A stretch of 43,960 bases of DNA, taken from an uncultured Clostridium sp. GTDB taxonomy: Bacteria > Bacillota > Clostridia > Lachnospirales > Lachnospiraceae. Made by a program: the position numbers and the translations under genes. Shown here piece after piece: positions 24,877 to 33,077 of the stretch; the stretch's first letter is position 1, and each line of letters starts with the position of its first letter. The notes under the pieces were generated by a model. The model did no database searches. It was not told the DNA's origin and saw only the letters and a program-made list of their open reading frames with translations. The DNA lies in contig URFM01000029.1 of assembly GCA_900547035.1 (NCBI GenBank), positions 1 through 43,960 of the forward strand. Direction: 5' to 3'.

Positions 24877-24901
24877 GCTCCGGCAGCTGCCGGAGCTTTT
24901 T
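24877..24901 (+). terminator. terminator of rpmB
   Basis: A perfect 20-base palindrome (GCTCCGG...CCGGAGC around CAGCTG) followed by TTTTT. Confidence 0.9.
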
Positions 24902-24937
24902 GCATCTGTTTTTTGCAGAAAACGGTCCTAAAAGCCC

Positions 24938-24963
24938 AAAAAGCCTCCGCTTACGCGGAGGCT
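24938..24963 (-). terminator. terminator of tRNA-Val
   Basis: On the minus strand AGCCTCCGC, loop GTAA and GCGGAGGCT are followed by TTTT, nine bases after the tRNA 3' end. Confidence 0.9.
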
Positions 24964-24971
24964 CTCTTTCG

Positions 24972-25045
24972 TGGAAGCAAGGAGGCTCGAACTCCTGACC
25001 TTTCGCGTGTGAGGCGAACGCTCATCCCGGCTGAGCTATGCTTCC
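24972..25045 (-). tRNA. tRNA-Val (anticodon CAC)
   Basis: The minus strand folds as a full cloverleaf. The acceptor stem is GGAAGCA/TGCTTCC with discriminator A. The D arm is GCTC...GAGC, and the anticodon stem TTCGC/GCGAA carries loop CTCACAC, so the anticodon is CAC and reads GUG valine codons. The T arm is AGGAG/CTCCT with loop TTCGAGC. The 3' CCA is not encoded. It is a lone tRNA with its own promoter and terminator. Confidence 0.95.
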
Positions 25046-25075
25046 AAAATTTTGTAAATTTTATGTACAAATAAT

Positions 25076-25103
25076 ATTTTATCATGAGTTTTAAATATGT
25101 CAA
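25076..25103 (-). promoter_or_regulatory. promoter of tRNA-Val
   Basis: TTGACA (25103-25098), a 16-base spacer and TAAAAT (25081-25076) with an extended -10 TG, about 30 bases upstream of the mature tRNA. Confidence 0.7.
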
Positions 25104-25211
25104 GCAGTAATCAAAAAAATATTTCTGCATATGATGATACCAGATAACAATTCAGGAGCGCGTAGCACAAAGCAATTCGGCAATCATATGATCGATCGAA
25201 AGGAGGCAGTC

Positions 25212-25349
25212 GTGAAACGAATCTGCGGACTAATGCTCTTCTGCTTTGGAGCAGGAATGGCCCTTTTTCTCTTCATTCCGGAAAATATCTTCACAATCCT
25301 TTTTATTGCAGGCTGCCTGATCCTGGGCTACAATCTTTTCTGCTGCTGA
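25212..25349 (+). CDS. Small two-helix membrane protein (45 residues)
   Basis: A GTG-started 45-residue protein with AAAGGAGGCAGTC directly upstream. It has two hydrophobic helices (about 4-20 and 26-43) separated by a short IPEN loop and ends in LGYNLFCC. Very similar short proteins with a FGxGM...IPEN...GYNLFC pattern occur across Lachnospiraceae as conserved hypotheticals, by my recollection; no function is known. The open frame extends 27 codons upstream, but that part lacks a ribosome site and reads as non-coding. Confidence 0.7.
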   Translation: MKRICGLMLFCFGAGMALFLFIPENIFTILFIAGCLILGYNLFCC

Positions 25350-25355
25350 CCAAAA

Positions 25356-25388
25356 GTCCCCGACGGATATTCCGCCAGGGACCTTTTT
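25356..25388. terminator. bidirectional terminator
   Basis: GTCCC...CGG-ATATT-CCG...GGGAC with TTTTT on the plus side and a four-T run on the minus side, placed between the convergent small membrane protein and the MatC-like transporter. Confidence 0.8.
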
Positions 25389-25393
25389 ATCAA

Positions 25394-26707
25394 TTACAGA
25401 GCCATCGCAACAATGAAGTTGTAAACCGCGCATACGCAGATGCTGATGGGAACTGCCACAAACATCAGACGGTTGAACAGTTTGTTCCGCTCCTCGTCAT
25501 TACCATAGGAGCCCAGGATCAGGCTTCCTCCGGAGGAGAAGGGGCTGATTGCGCTGCTCTGCGCGCCCAGTACGGTGCAGGCGAACAGGGTTACCGGATT
25601 CAGTCCGGTAGCAACAGCCAGAGCCGGAATCAGCGGGAACAGAGCCGGGGTAACAACGCCTGTGGTAGAGCTGAAGAAGCTCATGATAGCGGCTACAATG
25701 CTGAATGCCAGCGGTACAAGGAATACCGGTACATTCGCGCCGATCCAGTTGGACAGCTGATTGATGGTACCAGCCTCAACAGCTACAGCGATCAGCATTC
25801 CTGCTCCTGCGATCATCAGAATGGTATTCCACGGAACCTTAGCAATAACCTCTTTCTGAGGAGCCAGTTTTAACAGCAGCGCGATTACGGTAAAGATAAA
25901 AGCAACCAGACCTACATCGATCATACCGGCGATGGAACTGATGGTCTCGTTGGAAGGCATGATCATCTTCATGATGGGGAATACCAGAACAGCGATCATC
26001 ATCAGAATCATCAGGGTAAAGGTTTTTCTCTGCTTGTCATCAAAAGGCTCGGGCTTCTTAAAGGTAACGCCCTTTCCGATTTCGCGGTTTTCCTTAAATC
26101 CAAAGCGGAAAATAGTAATCAGGATAACAGAGAACACGATAGCCAGGCCGAAAATCATAAACTCTGTAGAGAATGAATCCGCAGCCGGGATATCGGGGTT
26201 ATCCGCATAAGCAGTGTCCATCAGTCCGCGGAATACAACGCCCAGGGCTCCGGTGGGGAAGTTTCCTCCGGCCAGAGCGCCGCAGTTGATGGCAACGGCG
26301 CCAGTCAGCTTATCCATCTTGGACTCTTCACAGATTGCCATGGTAATCGGAGCCAGGAAAGCCAGTACCGTAAAATAAGCGGCGCCCATAACGGACAGTA
26401 TAACCGCTACCAGAAACAGCGCGTACGGCAGCAGTCCCGGGAACTTACGACAGGCATACAGCAGCATACTGGAAAGCTTTTCCAGGGTACCGTTTACAGC
26501 CGCAAAGTTATAAAACAGGGAAACAGAAAGGATTACGAACATGGTGCTGGTAGGCCATGATGCAATCAGGCTTTTGGTACTCATGCCGACAGCGAAGCAG
26601 CCGATCAGATAGGCGAAGACGATACAGAAAAATCCTGTATTGTAGCCTGTTTTGTAGCCCAGGAAAACCGCCAAGGCGATTGAAGCAACAATTATAACGC
26701 TTAACAT
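25394..26707 (-). CDS. MatC-like / SLC13-type carboxylate transporter
   Basis: A 437-residue polytopic protein of the ion-transporter superfamily with about 11-12 membrane helices. The two re-entrant pore signatures are visible: GALAGGNFPTGALG and, in the second half, FSSTTGVVTPALFPLIPAL followed by GAQSSAISPFSSGGSLILG. The layout resembles the MatC (dicarboxylate/malonate carrier) group, so a small carboxylate or amide-acid substrate is plausible. It follows the DUF6282 gene by 33 bases on the same transcript. Confidence 0.85.
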   Translation of the reverse strand: MLSVIIVASIALAVFLGYKTGYNTGFFCIVFAYLIGCFAVGMSTKSLIASWPTSTMFVILSVSLFYNFAAVNGTLEKLSSMLLYACRKFPGLLPYALFLVAVILSVMGAAYFTVLAFLAPITMAICEESKMDKLTGAVAINCGALAGGNFPTGALGVVFRGLMDTAYADNPDIPAADSFSTEFMIFGLAIVFSVILITIFRFGFKENREIGKGVTFKKPEPFDDKQRKTFTLMILMMIAVLVFPIMKMIMPSNETISSIAGMIDVGLVAFIFTVIALLLKLAPQKEVIAKVPWNTILMIAGAGMLIAVAVEAGTINQLSNWIGANVPVFLVPLAFSIVAAIMSFFSSTTGVVTPALFPLIPALAVATGLNPVTLFACTVLGAQSSAISPFSSGGSLILGSYGNDEERNKLFNRLMFVAVPISICVCAVYNFIVAMAL

Positions 26708-26740
26708 AATCTATTAAACCCTCCTTGATTTACATGCAGA

Positions 26741-27604
26741 TTAATCTTCGATTCCCAAAAGACCGGCAGGAATTGTATGAGTCATATAATTTACCTGCTC
26801 CATGGGGATGCCATGATCAACCAGATACTGCATGTACTCCTCGATGGCCAGCTCCCAATGAGGATTCTCCACCTGTCCTCCGTCGGTATCTACCATCACG
26901 TTCTTATAGCCGACTGTCTTAATAATTTCCAGGTTGTCCGGCAGATTGCTCTTGTACTTTCCGCCGCCCATATTCTGCGCATAGCAGCGCTCCAGAATTA
27001 CATCATAATCTTTCACAAGACGGACCTGATCCTCTACGCTCATGCCTACAATCCACCACTCCGGATGAGTTACAACGACTTTTTTCAGGCCGGCATTTCT
27101 GGCCGCTTCCACCACAACAAAACATTCTTCCGGAGACACATGAGCTGTTCCCAGAACTGCGTCGTGATCCTTGATCAGCTGGAATACATCATTTAACTCA
27201 GGAACGATTTTTCCATCCCGCACTACCTCCACTGCTCTGGACATATCCCCCTTCATCTTCTGAATGTGATTCACAGCAGACATCGTGGGAAGCCATACAA
27301 CCTTCGCTCCCAGCTTTAATGCAGGCTCAACCGCATAGGGATTGATTCCTCCTACCTGCTTGTTCAGGGTAATACTGCCAAACATGGTGAAATTGTTATT
27401 TCCCTTGTTGACCCGCTTGTTGTACTCGTTGCACAGATAGGCACGATCCATGGTCACACCCTGATGTGTCTTGATCACGATTGCTCTGGCGCCAACACGG
27501 ATTGCGGCATCCGTCAGCTCAAAGTCGTCGTAGGCTCTGTGACGGAGATCCGGGTTGGTATGTACATGCATATCAATGACCCCTTTTAATGACACTTTTT
27601 CCAT
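26741..27604 (-). CDS. DUF6282-like putative metal-dependent amidohydrolase
   Basis: A 287-residue TIM-barrel-like protein. The HxH motif is in DMHVHTNPD (H13, H15). Further candidate ligands are H47 (KTHQG), H155 (GTAHVSPEE), H180 (VTHPEWW) and the VDTDGG aspartates (~239-241). This is the ligand layout of the amidohydrolase superfamily, and it matches my recollection of DUF6282. The reaction is unknown; hydrolysis of a small amide or carboxylate taken up by the downstream transporter is the natural guess. The ATG at 27604 follows AAAGGAGAG; the frame is open 44 codons upstream, but that part lies across the promoter. Confidence 0.78.
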   Translation of the reverse strand: MEKVSLKGVIDMHVHTNPDLRHRAYDDFELTDAAIRVGARAIVIKTHQGVTMDRAYLCNEYNKRVNKGNNNFTMFGSITLNKQVGGINPYAVEPALKLGAKVVWLPTMSAVNHIQKMKGDMSRAVEVVRDGKIVPELNDVFQLIKDHDAVLGTAHVSPEECFVVVEAARNAGLKKVVVTHPEWWIVGMSVEDQVRLVKDYDVILERCYAQNMGGGKYKSNLPDNLEIIKTVGYKNVMVDTDGGQVENPHWELAIEEYMQYLVDHGIPMEQVNYMTHTIPAGLLGIED

Positions 27605-27664
27605 AAAATGTTCTCTCCTTTCCCGGGAGCCGATGATTTTTTCATCAATCTGCTGCCCAATTCC

Positions 27665-27693
27665 TTGTTTTTTGCTGTTATTTATTATATACT
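27665..27693 (+). promoter_or_regulatory. sigma-A promoter of the LysR gene at 27772
   Basis: TTGTTT (27665-27670), a 17-base spacer and TATACT (27688-27693). It overlaps the divergent DUF6282 promoter, so the two probably compete. Confidence 0.6.
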
Positions 27694-27712
27694 TTTTAAG
27701 GAAAAACGGAAA
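27684..27712 (-). promoter_or_regulatory. activator-type promoter of DUF6282-matC
   Basis: A perfect TATAAT -10 (27689-27684) at 17 bases from a poor -35 (TTTCCG, 27712-27707). A weak -35 with a good -10 is usual for activator-dependent promoters; predicted start near 27677. Confidence 0.6.
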
Positions 27713-27733
27713 CCAGGAATATCCAATAGGGCA

Positions 27734-27750
27734 CATCGGAATTTCCGATG
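27734..27750. promoter_or_regulatory. LysR operator, perfect palindrome with T-N11-A
   Basis: CATCGGAA-T-TTCCGATG is an exact inverted repeat with 8-base arms and contains T-N11-A (27736-27748), the LysR-family recognition box. Its centre is about 65 bases upstream of the predicted DUF6282 start and falls in the lysR leader. Confidence 0.75.
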
Positions 27751-27771
27751 GCTATTGAAGGAGGTATCAAA

Positions 27772-28704
27772 ATGGAACTGAAAGAACTGGAATATTTGAT
27801 TGCCATTGCGGAGGAAAAAAGCATATCCAAAGCAGCGGAGCGTCTGTTTATGGCCCAGTCCAGCTTAAGCCAGTCCCTTCATTCAATGGAAGCGGAGCTG
27901 GGAGGAACCCTCTTCATCCGGACCTCCAGCGGCGTGCGCCCCACGGAATCCGGAAAAATCGCCATTGAAGTGGCTCAGAAAATGCTTCTGGAATATCATC
28001 AGCTGAAAGCCAAGATTTCTGATACGGAGGGATTGAAAACCGGAAAGGTAACCTTCGGCGTCAGCACCTTCCGGGGCGGATATCTGCTTCCAAAGGTAGT
28101 CTGTGATTTCAAAAAACTCTATCCCAGCGTTCAGGTAGAAATCCACGAAGCCAACAGCATGGCCCTGGAGCAGCAGCTGATCGAAGGGCGGGTTGATCTT
28201 GCTCTGGTGGTTCTGCCCTTTGCCAAACTGAAGGCCGACACCCGAAACCTTCTGAAGGATGAAATCGTACTGGTCGTTCCAAAAGATCATCCGGTCTGTC
28301 GCCGCGTAAAGGAGACAGAAAAAGATGGTGTCCGCCACTGTTACATCGACCTGGAGGACACCATAGAATTTGAATACATACTAAGCGACAATGACACCAT
28401 TCTGGGGGACCGCGCCCGGAAAGTATTTGCCGCAAAGGGCCTTGTTCCAAAGGTCTGCAACGACAATCTGACGGCTCCCATCGCGGCGGCTATGGCCCGG
28501 GCCGGCCTGGGGCTGGCGTTCACTTACCGTTCCTGCTGCGAGGATAAGGATGGGGCCAGCTACTACTCCATCGGAGAAGAGGGCATCTATGTTCAGCTGG
28601 CCCTGGCTAACCCGCCGGGACGATATCGTTCCAAAGCAGCCAAGGCGCTGGAGGAACAGCTTCTCCGCTACTTCAGCCAGACGCCTCTCCAAATTTACGC
28701 ATAA
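27772..28704 (+). CDS. LysR-family transcriptional regulator
   Basis: A 310-residue LysR-type regulator with an N-terminal helix-turn-helix (EEKSISKAAERLFMAQSSLSQSLHSMEAELG), linker helix, and effector-binding domain (~90-300; KTGKVTFGVSTFRGGYLLP). It is divergent from the DUF6282-MatC pair and separated from it by a 167-base region with overlapping promoters and the T-N11-A palindrome, so it is most likely that pair's regulator. The ATG at 27772 follows GGAGGTATC; eight extra upstream codons are open but lie inside the palindrome region. Confidence 0.92.
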   Translation: MELKELEYLIAIAEEKSISKAAERLFMAQSSLSQSLHSMEAELGGTLFIRTSSGVRPTESGKIAIEVAQKMLLEYHQLKAKISDTEGLKTGKVTFGVSTFRGGYLLPKVVCDFKKLYPSVQVEIHEANSMALEQQLIEGRVDLALVVLPFAKLKADTRNLLKDEIVLVVPKDHPVCRRVKETEKDGVRHCYIDLEDTIEFEYILSDNDTILGDRARKVFAAKGLVPKVCNDNLTAPIAAAMARAGLGLAFTYRSCCEDKDGASYYSIGEEGIYVQLALANPPGRYRSKAAKALEEQLLRYFSQTPLQIYA

Positions 28705-28712
28705 AAACAGCC

Positions 28713-28746
28713 AAAAAAATTCCGGCAGCTGCTATTCTGCCGGAAT
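28713..28746 (-). terminator. terminator of the ytfI-gerW operon
   Basis: ATTCCGGCAG, loop and CTGCCGGAAT form a 10-bp perfect stem followed on the minus strand by TTTTTT. The hairpin includes the gerW stop codon. Confidence 0.9.
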
Positions 28747-29166
28747 ATCCATATGCTCGCTCTGTCCGCTGTCGTAGGCCTCGGCCGTCTCTTTCGCCGC
28801 CCGGGCGGTTTCTTCGGAAACAGGGGGCTTCCCTCCTAAAAATTTGTTAATCAGATCAGGAGCCATATCAATGACTTTGGTAACAGCATCCTGATTCTTC
28901 ACGTTAATCAGACGGGTAACTCCTCCCTGAACTACCAAAACGGCACTTGGGCTCATCTTCGCGCTCATGCCTCCGCCCCCGCTCTGCTTTTTCTTTGTCT
29001 CCTCCCCAAAGGCCCCGGCTCCCATCCCGCAGGTAACATCAATCAATGGAATGATGGTTACTTCTCCGGCCTGCACCGGCTCTCCTACCACCGTCTTGCT
29101 GGTGACAAACTGCTCCAGTCCTTTAAAAAGAGTCTCCATTGTTGAGGAAAACTGATTATCTGCCAT
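28732..29166 (-). CDS. gerW: Spore germination protein GerW (YtfJ family)
   Basis: A 144-residue GerW/YtfJ-family protein. It has the core VVGEPVQAGEVTIIPLIDVTCGMGAG, a Gly/Lys-rich loop (KKKQSGGGGMSAKMSP) and SAVLVVQGGVTRLINVKN. In Bacillus the family acts in the forespore and is needed for normal germination with L-alanine. It follows a DUF2953 (YtfI) gene, the same pair order as Bacillus ytfI-ytfJ, with a 63-base gap. Confidence 0.92.
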   Translation of the reverse strand: MADNQFSSTMETLFKGLEQFVTSKTVVGEPVQAGEVTIIPLIDVTCGMGAGAFGEETKKKQSGGGGMSAKMSPSAVLVVQGGVTRLINVKNQDAVTKVIDMAPDLINKFLGGKPPVSEETARAAKETAEAYDSGQSEHMDIPAE

Positions 29167-29229
29167 AACTATGTCCTCTTCTCTTTCAAATTAATATTGG
29201 TTCCGGCCCTGAGGCCTGGCGTAATTCCA

Positions 29230-30144
29230 TCACTGCCGAAGCTTTTTCAGCATGTTCCACACGTCCCGGTTGCGCCGGATCTGAAATCCGATACGAAGAA
29301 TGGTAAAAAGACGGATTCTTCCCCGGACATCCCCCTCGCCTTCCAGGATAGAACGGTCAAAGACCGGCTGAAGGGTTACGATCTGTCCATATAAAGGGTA
29401 AAAAGGACCGACCCAAGCCAGAACCTGACCGGTAGAGGAGGGGTCGTCGAAACCGAATACCAGGCGCAGCGTCCCTTTTCTCGGAAAAATATGCTTTAAA
29501 ACCCGTTTCAGGCAGTCTGCCAAAAAGCGAATATTTTTCTGATTGCCCTCGTCCTGTATCCATCGGATCAGATTGCCGGCCGTCTCCTTTATGTTTCTTA
29601 GCTTATCACAAATTCCGAGGATTGAAAACTTGATTTTTTGAAGTTTTTCTGAAAATCTCCTGAATATCCGTCTGAACTCGATTCGCGGCCCGGACTGAGT
29701 CTCTTCTGCTTTTGAAGGGATTCGTTCTTTGTTTTGTGCCCGCGCCTCTTGGCTGAATGATTCCCGGTCCGAAGAATCCTCAGCTTTGGGAGGCGCGAGT
29801 TCTTCGGAAAGAAGAATTTCCCTGCCATCCTCTTGTCCGGATTCTTCCACGGATTCTGCCGTTCTTTTTCTTTTTTTCTCCTTCTTCTGCCGGGGCCAGA
29901 GGGTGAAGCCAAACAGCTTCAGCTTTACCTCCAGTTCCTGACTTTGATACCAGCCGTGAAGGGTAATGATATGAAGCAGCCAGGAAAGCTGACCGTGGGC
30001 CTGAAGCTGTCCATGGCGGGAACCCTGAATACGGTAGCGGACCGGAACAAAGAGAAGGCACAAAAGCGCAGCCAGGACCAGGCCCAGAAGTACCAGCAGC
30101 AGGATACCGGCAATTTTTAAAATAAGCAGCAATATATGGATCAT
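29230..30144 (-). CDS. ytfI: DUF2953 domain-containing protein (YtfI-like)
   Basis: A 304-residue protein with an N-terminal membrane helix (MIHILLLILKIAGILLLVLLG region, ~1-27). It continues with FVPVRYRI, a beta-rich segment, a long charged low-complexity stretch (~85-165, Lys/Glu/Arg) and a C-terminal domain (LRLVFGFDDPSSTGQVLAWVG) characteristic of DUF2953. Function is unknown. Pairing with gerW points to a sporulation role. ACAGGAGAATAGC precedes the ATG at 30144; the 111-residue gene upstream ends two bases before this ATG. Confidence 0.82.
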   Translation of the reverse strand: MIHILLLILKIAGILLLVLLGLVLAALLCLLFVPVRYRIQGSRHGQLQAHGQLSWLLHIITLHGWYQSQELEVKLKLFGFTLWPRQKKEKKRKRTAESVEESGQEDGREILLSEELAPPKAEDSSDRESFSQEARAQNKERIPSKAEETQSGPRIEFRRIFRRFSEKLQKIKFSILGICDKLRNIKETAGNLIRWIQDEGNQKNIRFLADCLKRVLKHIFPRKGTLRLVFGFDDPSSTGQVLAWVGPFYPLYGQIVTLQPVFDRSILEGEGDVRGRIRLFTILRIGFQIRRNRDVWNMLKKLRQ

Positions 30145-30145
30145 G

Positions 30146-30481
30146 CTATTCTCCTGTCTGTCCGGTACTAGTTTCGTCCAGTTGACGCATATACTCCTCC
30201 CACTGGAATCCCCCTGTCGCCCGAACCATATCGTCCACCATCCGCCGAACGGTCTGGGCCGCTTCCTGGTATCCAATCGCTACTCCCAGAACCATAACCT
30301 GTTTCCGCTCTTCTTCCCTCAGAAGCATAGATGGATGGATTTCAAATAAATGATGCCCTTTTCTTCCGGAGGTAATCACATAGACCTCCGGAAGAAATTC
30401 ATTTTTTTCAATTTTTTCAAATAAGACAGTTCCAGCAAGCTCCGCTTTCCTGCCTTTATATAGATGAGCCCACCATTTCAT
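30146..30481 (-). CDS. Uncharacterised 111-residue protein
   Basis: Not recognised. A soluble protein opening MKWWAHLYKGRKA, with a predicted beta-hairpin (LPEVYVITSGRKGHHLFEI) followed by helices rich in Arg/Met (LREEERKQVMVLGVAIGYQEAAQTVRRMVDDMV). No signal peptide or cysteines. GGAGAAGGGTG precedes the ATG. It overlaps the upstream 445-residue gene by 26 bases and ends two bases before ytfI, so it is translated from the rimO-to-gerW transcript. It is probably clade-restricted. Confidence 0.78.
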   Translation of the reverse strand: MKWWAHLYKGRKAELAGTVLFEKIEKNEFLPEVYVITSGRKGHHLFEIHPSMLLREEERKQVMVLGVAIGYQEAAQTVRRMVDDMVRATGGFQWEEYMRQLDETSTGQTGE

Positions 30482-31793
30482 CACCCTTCTCCTGTTCTGA
30501 CATCTCATCCCACTCAGACTGTTCCCGGATCAGATGAATGGATACAATAGCCTCACCGTCATCCAAGCAGCTTTCCAGGCTGCCTTCAACATATTCCTGC
30601 AGCTGGTCCAGACTTCCAAAAAAGATGGGAAGGGAAGCCAAAATTTTTGCCATCATCCCACGAACCATCAGCCGTGGGCAGCCCTTCCAGGAAGCGGACA
30701 GCTCCTCTTCCAATTCGGAAATTCTCTTCTCCAAAAAGTCCGCGGTAACTGCGGCCTGATTTTCCTCTTTTGGATTCAAGGGAGCAAAAGTGCTGGTAGA
30801 CAGCAGACGCTGAATTTTGCTTAAAGACTCGTTCTCAGAACCTTCCTCTTTCTGTGAGTTCAGCATTTTCCACTGTTCAAAGCAGGATTCCTGTCCCCCT
30901 TCCAGCGGTTCCATCAGCTCTTCAGCCTTCCGCTCGACATCCGCTTCATTCTTCTTTTCATTTTGAAACAGATTCATCGTCTCAAAAAGGATTTCATGAA
31001 AACGGTTCATCTCCTGAAGCGACATGGAAGAATTGGGGCAGCCTAAAACTAAGACATAGAGGTCATTCACCATACTCATCAGCAAAAGCTGGTGGTCTGA
31101 CAGACGGTTGATCTTGATATCCGCCTCTTTCATGGACTGGGACAGACTGAAAAATGTTTCAGAATCCATATTCCGATAGTCTGCTTTTTCAAAGGGGCGC
31201 AGCAGTTCTTCCACCTCTTCCTGATTAGACCAGGTTCCCTCAGGGGAGATTAAAAATGCCTGGGAGCGGATTAATTCGATTATGGAATCCAAGTTTCCCT
31301 GAGTCCCCTTTTGACAGACGGACAGCCCCTGGCGCAAAAGCCCAAAGAAACGGTTGTTTGTCAAACGGATGGGAAGCTCTTCCAAAACATTCCGGATCCG
31401 TTGGTTTACCTCACTATAGTCCGCTCCCTGAAGAATATACCCCATGGTCCAGTTAATTCGTTTTTCAGTGCTGTCAAGCTGCGGGTCCTCCTGCGAAACA
31501 AAGCGGGGTTCCGTCCGGTTCATGGCATATTCATGGAGCGATAGACGGTCTACGCAGTATGTAAGGTGTTCCATTTCTCCAATCATCTTGTCACGAAAAC
31601 AGCTAATCTGCCTCTCTGCCAAATCTCCCTTGAGAAACCGGAGCAGCAGATCCTCAAACTGCGCAAAAAGCTCCTGGTTTCCGGAATGAAGTTTTTCGTC
31701 CCGGCGTATTTCACAAAGAGTAAAGTAATTCAGCACAAGGCGGTGGCAGGAAAATCGACAAGCCGCAGTGAACATTTGTTTTTGCCTGCTCAT
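30456..31793 (-). CDS. Uncharacterised 445-residue acidic helical protein
   Basis: Not recognised. It is cysteine-containing at the N-terminus (AACRFSCHR) and otherwise acidic and almost entirely helical by appearance. It has many Leu/Glu-rich segments, a glutamate-rich linker (~285-330) and a coiled-coil-like region (FLEKRISELEEELSASW, ~350-375). There is no catalytic, membrane or DNA-binding motif. ATGA overlap with the cinA stop at 31790-31793 and a 26-base overlap with the next gene show tight translational coupling. The context (cinA upstream, ytfI-gerW downstream) makes a structural or sporulation-linked role possible but unproven. Confidence 0.8.
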   Translation of the reverse strand: MSRQKQMFTAACRFSCHRLVLNYFTLCEIRRDEKLHSGNQELFAQFEDLLLRFLKGDLAERQISCFRDKMIGEMEHLTYCVDRLSLHEYAMNRTEPRFVSQEDPQLDSTEKRINWTMGYILQGADYSEVNQRIRNVLEELPIRLTNNRFFGLLRQGLSVCQKGTQGNLDSIIELIRSQAFLISPEGTWSNQEEVEELLRPFEKADYRNMDSETFFSLSQSMKEADIKINRLSDHQLLLMSMVNDLYVLVLGCPNSSMSLQEMNRFHEILFETMNLFQNEKKNEADVERKAEELMEPLEGGQESCFEQWKMLNSQKEEGSENESLSKIQRLLSTSTFAPLNPKEENQAAVTADFLEKRISELEEELSASWKGCPRLMVRGMMAKILASLPIFFGSLDQLQEYVEGSLESCLDDGEAIVSIHLIREQSEWDEMSEQEKGDEMVGSSI

Positions 31794-33076
31794 GAATCCT
31801 CCTCCTTTCCGATATAAAGTTCTGCCGTTTCGTCGGCAAAGTCCAAAATACAGCGGCGGACCAGATCCATGGCCTTCATTACAGACTGCTCCCGAATCTT
31901 TTCACGGTTGCCCTTAAACTGCCACCGTTCCACCGTTACCTGGCCTTTGAGACAACAGGCCATAAATACCAGTCCGACCGGTTTTTGCAGGCTTCCGCCT
32001 CCTGGTCCCGCAAGACCTGTAATGGAAACACATACGTCGGTCTGAGCCGCAGCCGCTCCGCCTTTGGCCATTTCCCGGGCGGTCTGTTCACTGACAGCCC
32101 CATACTCTTTCAGTGTTTCCTCACGGACTCCCAGAAGCCGCATCTTAGCCTCATTAGAGTAAGTTGCCATGCCCTGCATGAATACCTGAGAGGCGCCGGG
32201 TACATTAACCAGGCGGGCGGATACCATGCCTCCGGTGCAGCTCTCAGCAGTGGCGATCGTAAGTTTTTTCTTCTTCAGCAGCTCCACCAGGGCCGTTTCC
32301 AAAGGAACCTTCTCATCTTCCGTATAAATGCTGTTTCCAAAACGGCGGCGGATTTCCTGCGCCACCGGCTCCAGGAGAGCTGCCGCGGATTCGTTGTCCG
32401 CCGCGCTCGCCGTCAGGCGGACATGGACCTCCCCTACCTTAGCGTAGGTAGCAATGGTGGGATTAGACTGGACGTCGATTAAATCCAAAAGGCGGTCCTC
32501 CACCTGGCTTTCTCCATAGCCGCAGATTTTCATGGTTTTTGAAAGGAGCACAGAACTGCGCCGCTTTTGCAAATATGGCATCACCTGCTCCTCAAACAGC
32601 GGGTAAAGCTCACCTGGCGGGCCAGGCAGAAGAATAGCCGTCTTTCCGTCTTTCTCCAGAATCAGTCCCGGCGCCATGCCGTTGTGATTGTCCAGAACCA
32701 TGGAGCCCTCCGGGACCGTGGTCATTTTCCAGTTGCTTTCCGGGATTTCCCGGTAAATATTGTTCCGGAAGTATGCCTCAATCATGGATTTGGTATGGGC
32801 ATCTTCCACCAGAGGTACCCCCATCACAGCGGCGCAGGCCTCCTTAGTCAAGTCGTCCTCTGTGGGGCCCAGACCTCCGGTGAGAATCACCACATCCGAC
32901 CGCCCCAGAGCTGTTCGAATGACCGACCGGAGCCGTTCAAAATTATCTCCCACCGTTACCTGATAGTATAGATTGAAGCCCAGCATAGCGCATTTTTCCG
33001 CCAGATACTGGGTATTGCTGTTTAAAATATTTCCCATAAGAATCTCCGTTCCCACGGAAATCAGCTCTACCGTCAT
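31790..33076 (-). CDS. cinA: CinA-family nicotinamide mononucleotide deamidase
   Basis: A 428-residue CinA with both usual domains. The N-terminal MoaB/MogA-like COG1058 domain (MTVELISVGTEILMGNI, TGGLGPTEDDLT) acts as an ADP-ribose pyrophosphatase in some homologues. The C-terminal PncC amidase domain (ATAESCTGGMVSARL, SITGLAGPGG) converts NMN to nicotinic acid mononucleotide. Older names tie it to competence; no recA adjoins here. One base separates it from the pgsA stop. Confidence 0.95.
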   Translation of the reverse strand: MTVELISVGTEILMGNILNSNTQYLAEKCAMLGFNLYYQVTVGDNFERLRSVIRTALGRSDVVILTGGLGPTEDDLTKEACAAVMGVPLVEDAHTKSMIEAYFRNNIYREIPESNWKMTTVPEGSMVLDNHNGMAPGLILEKDGKTAILLPGPPGELYPLFEEQVMPYLQKRRSSVLLSKTMKICGYGESQVEDRLLDLIDVQSNPTIATYAKVGEVHVRLTASAADNESAAALLEPVAQEIRRRFGNSIYTEDEKVPLETALVELLKKKKLTIATAESCTGGMVSARLVNVPGASQVFMQGMATYSNEAKMRLLGVREETLKEYGAVSEQTAREMAKGGAAAAQTDVCVSITGLAGPGGGSLQKPVGLVFMACCLKGQVTVERWQFKGNREKIREQSVMKAMDLVRRCILDFADETAELYIGKEEDS

Positions 33077-33077
33077 C

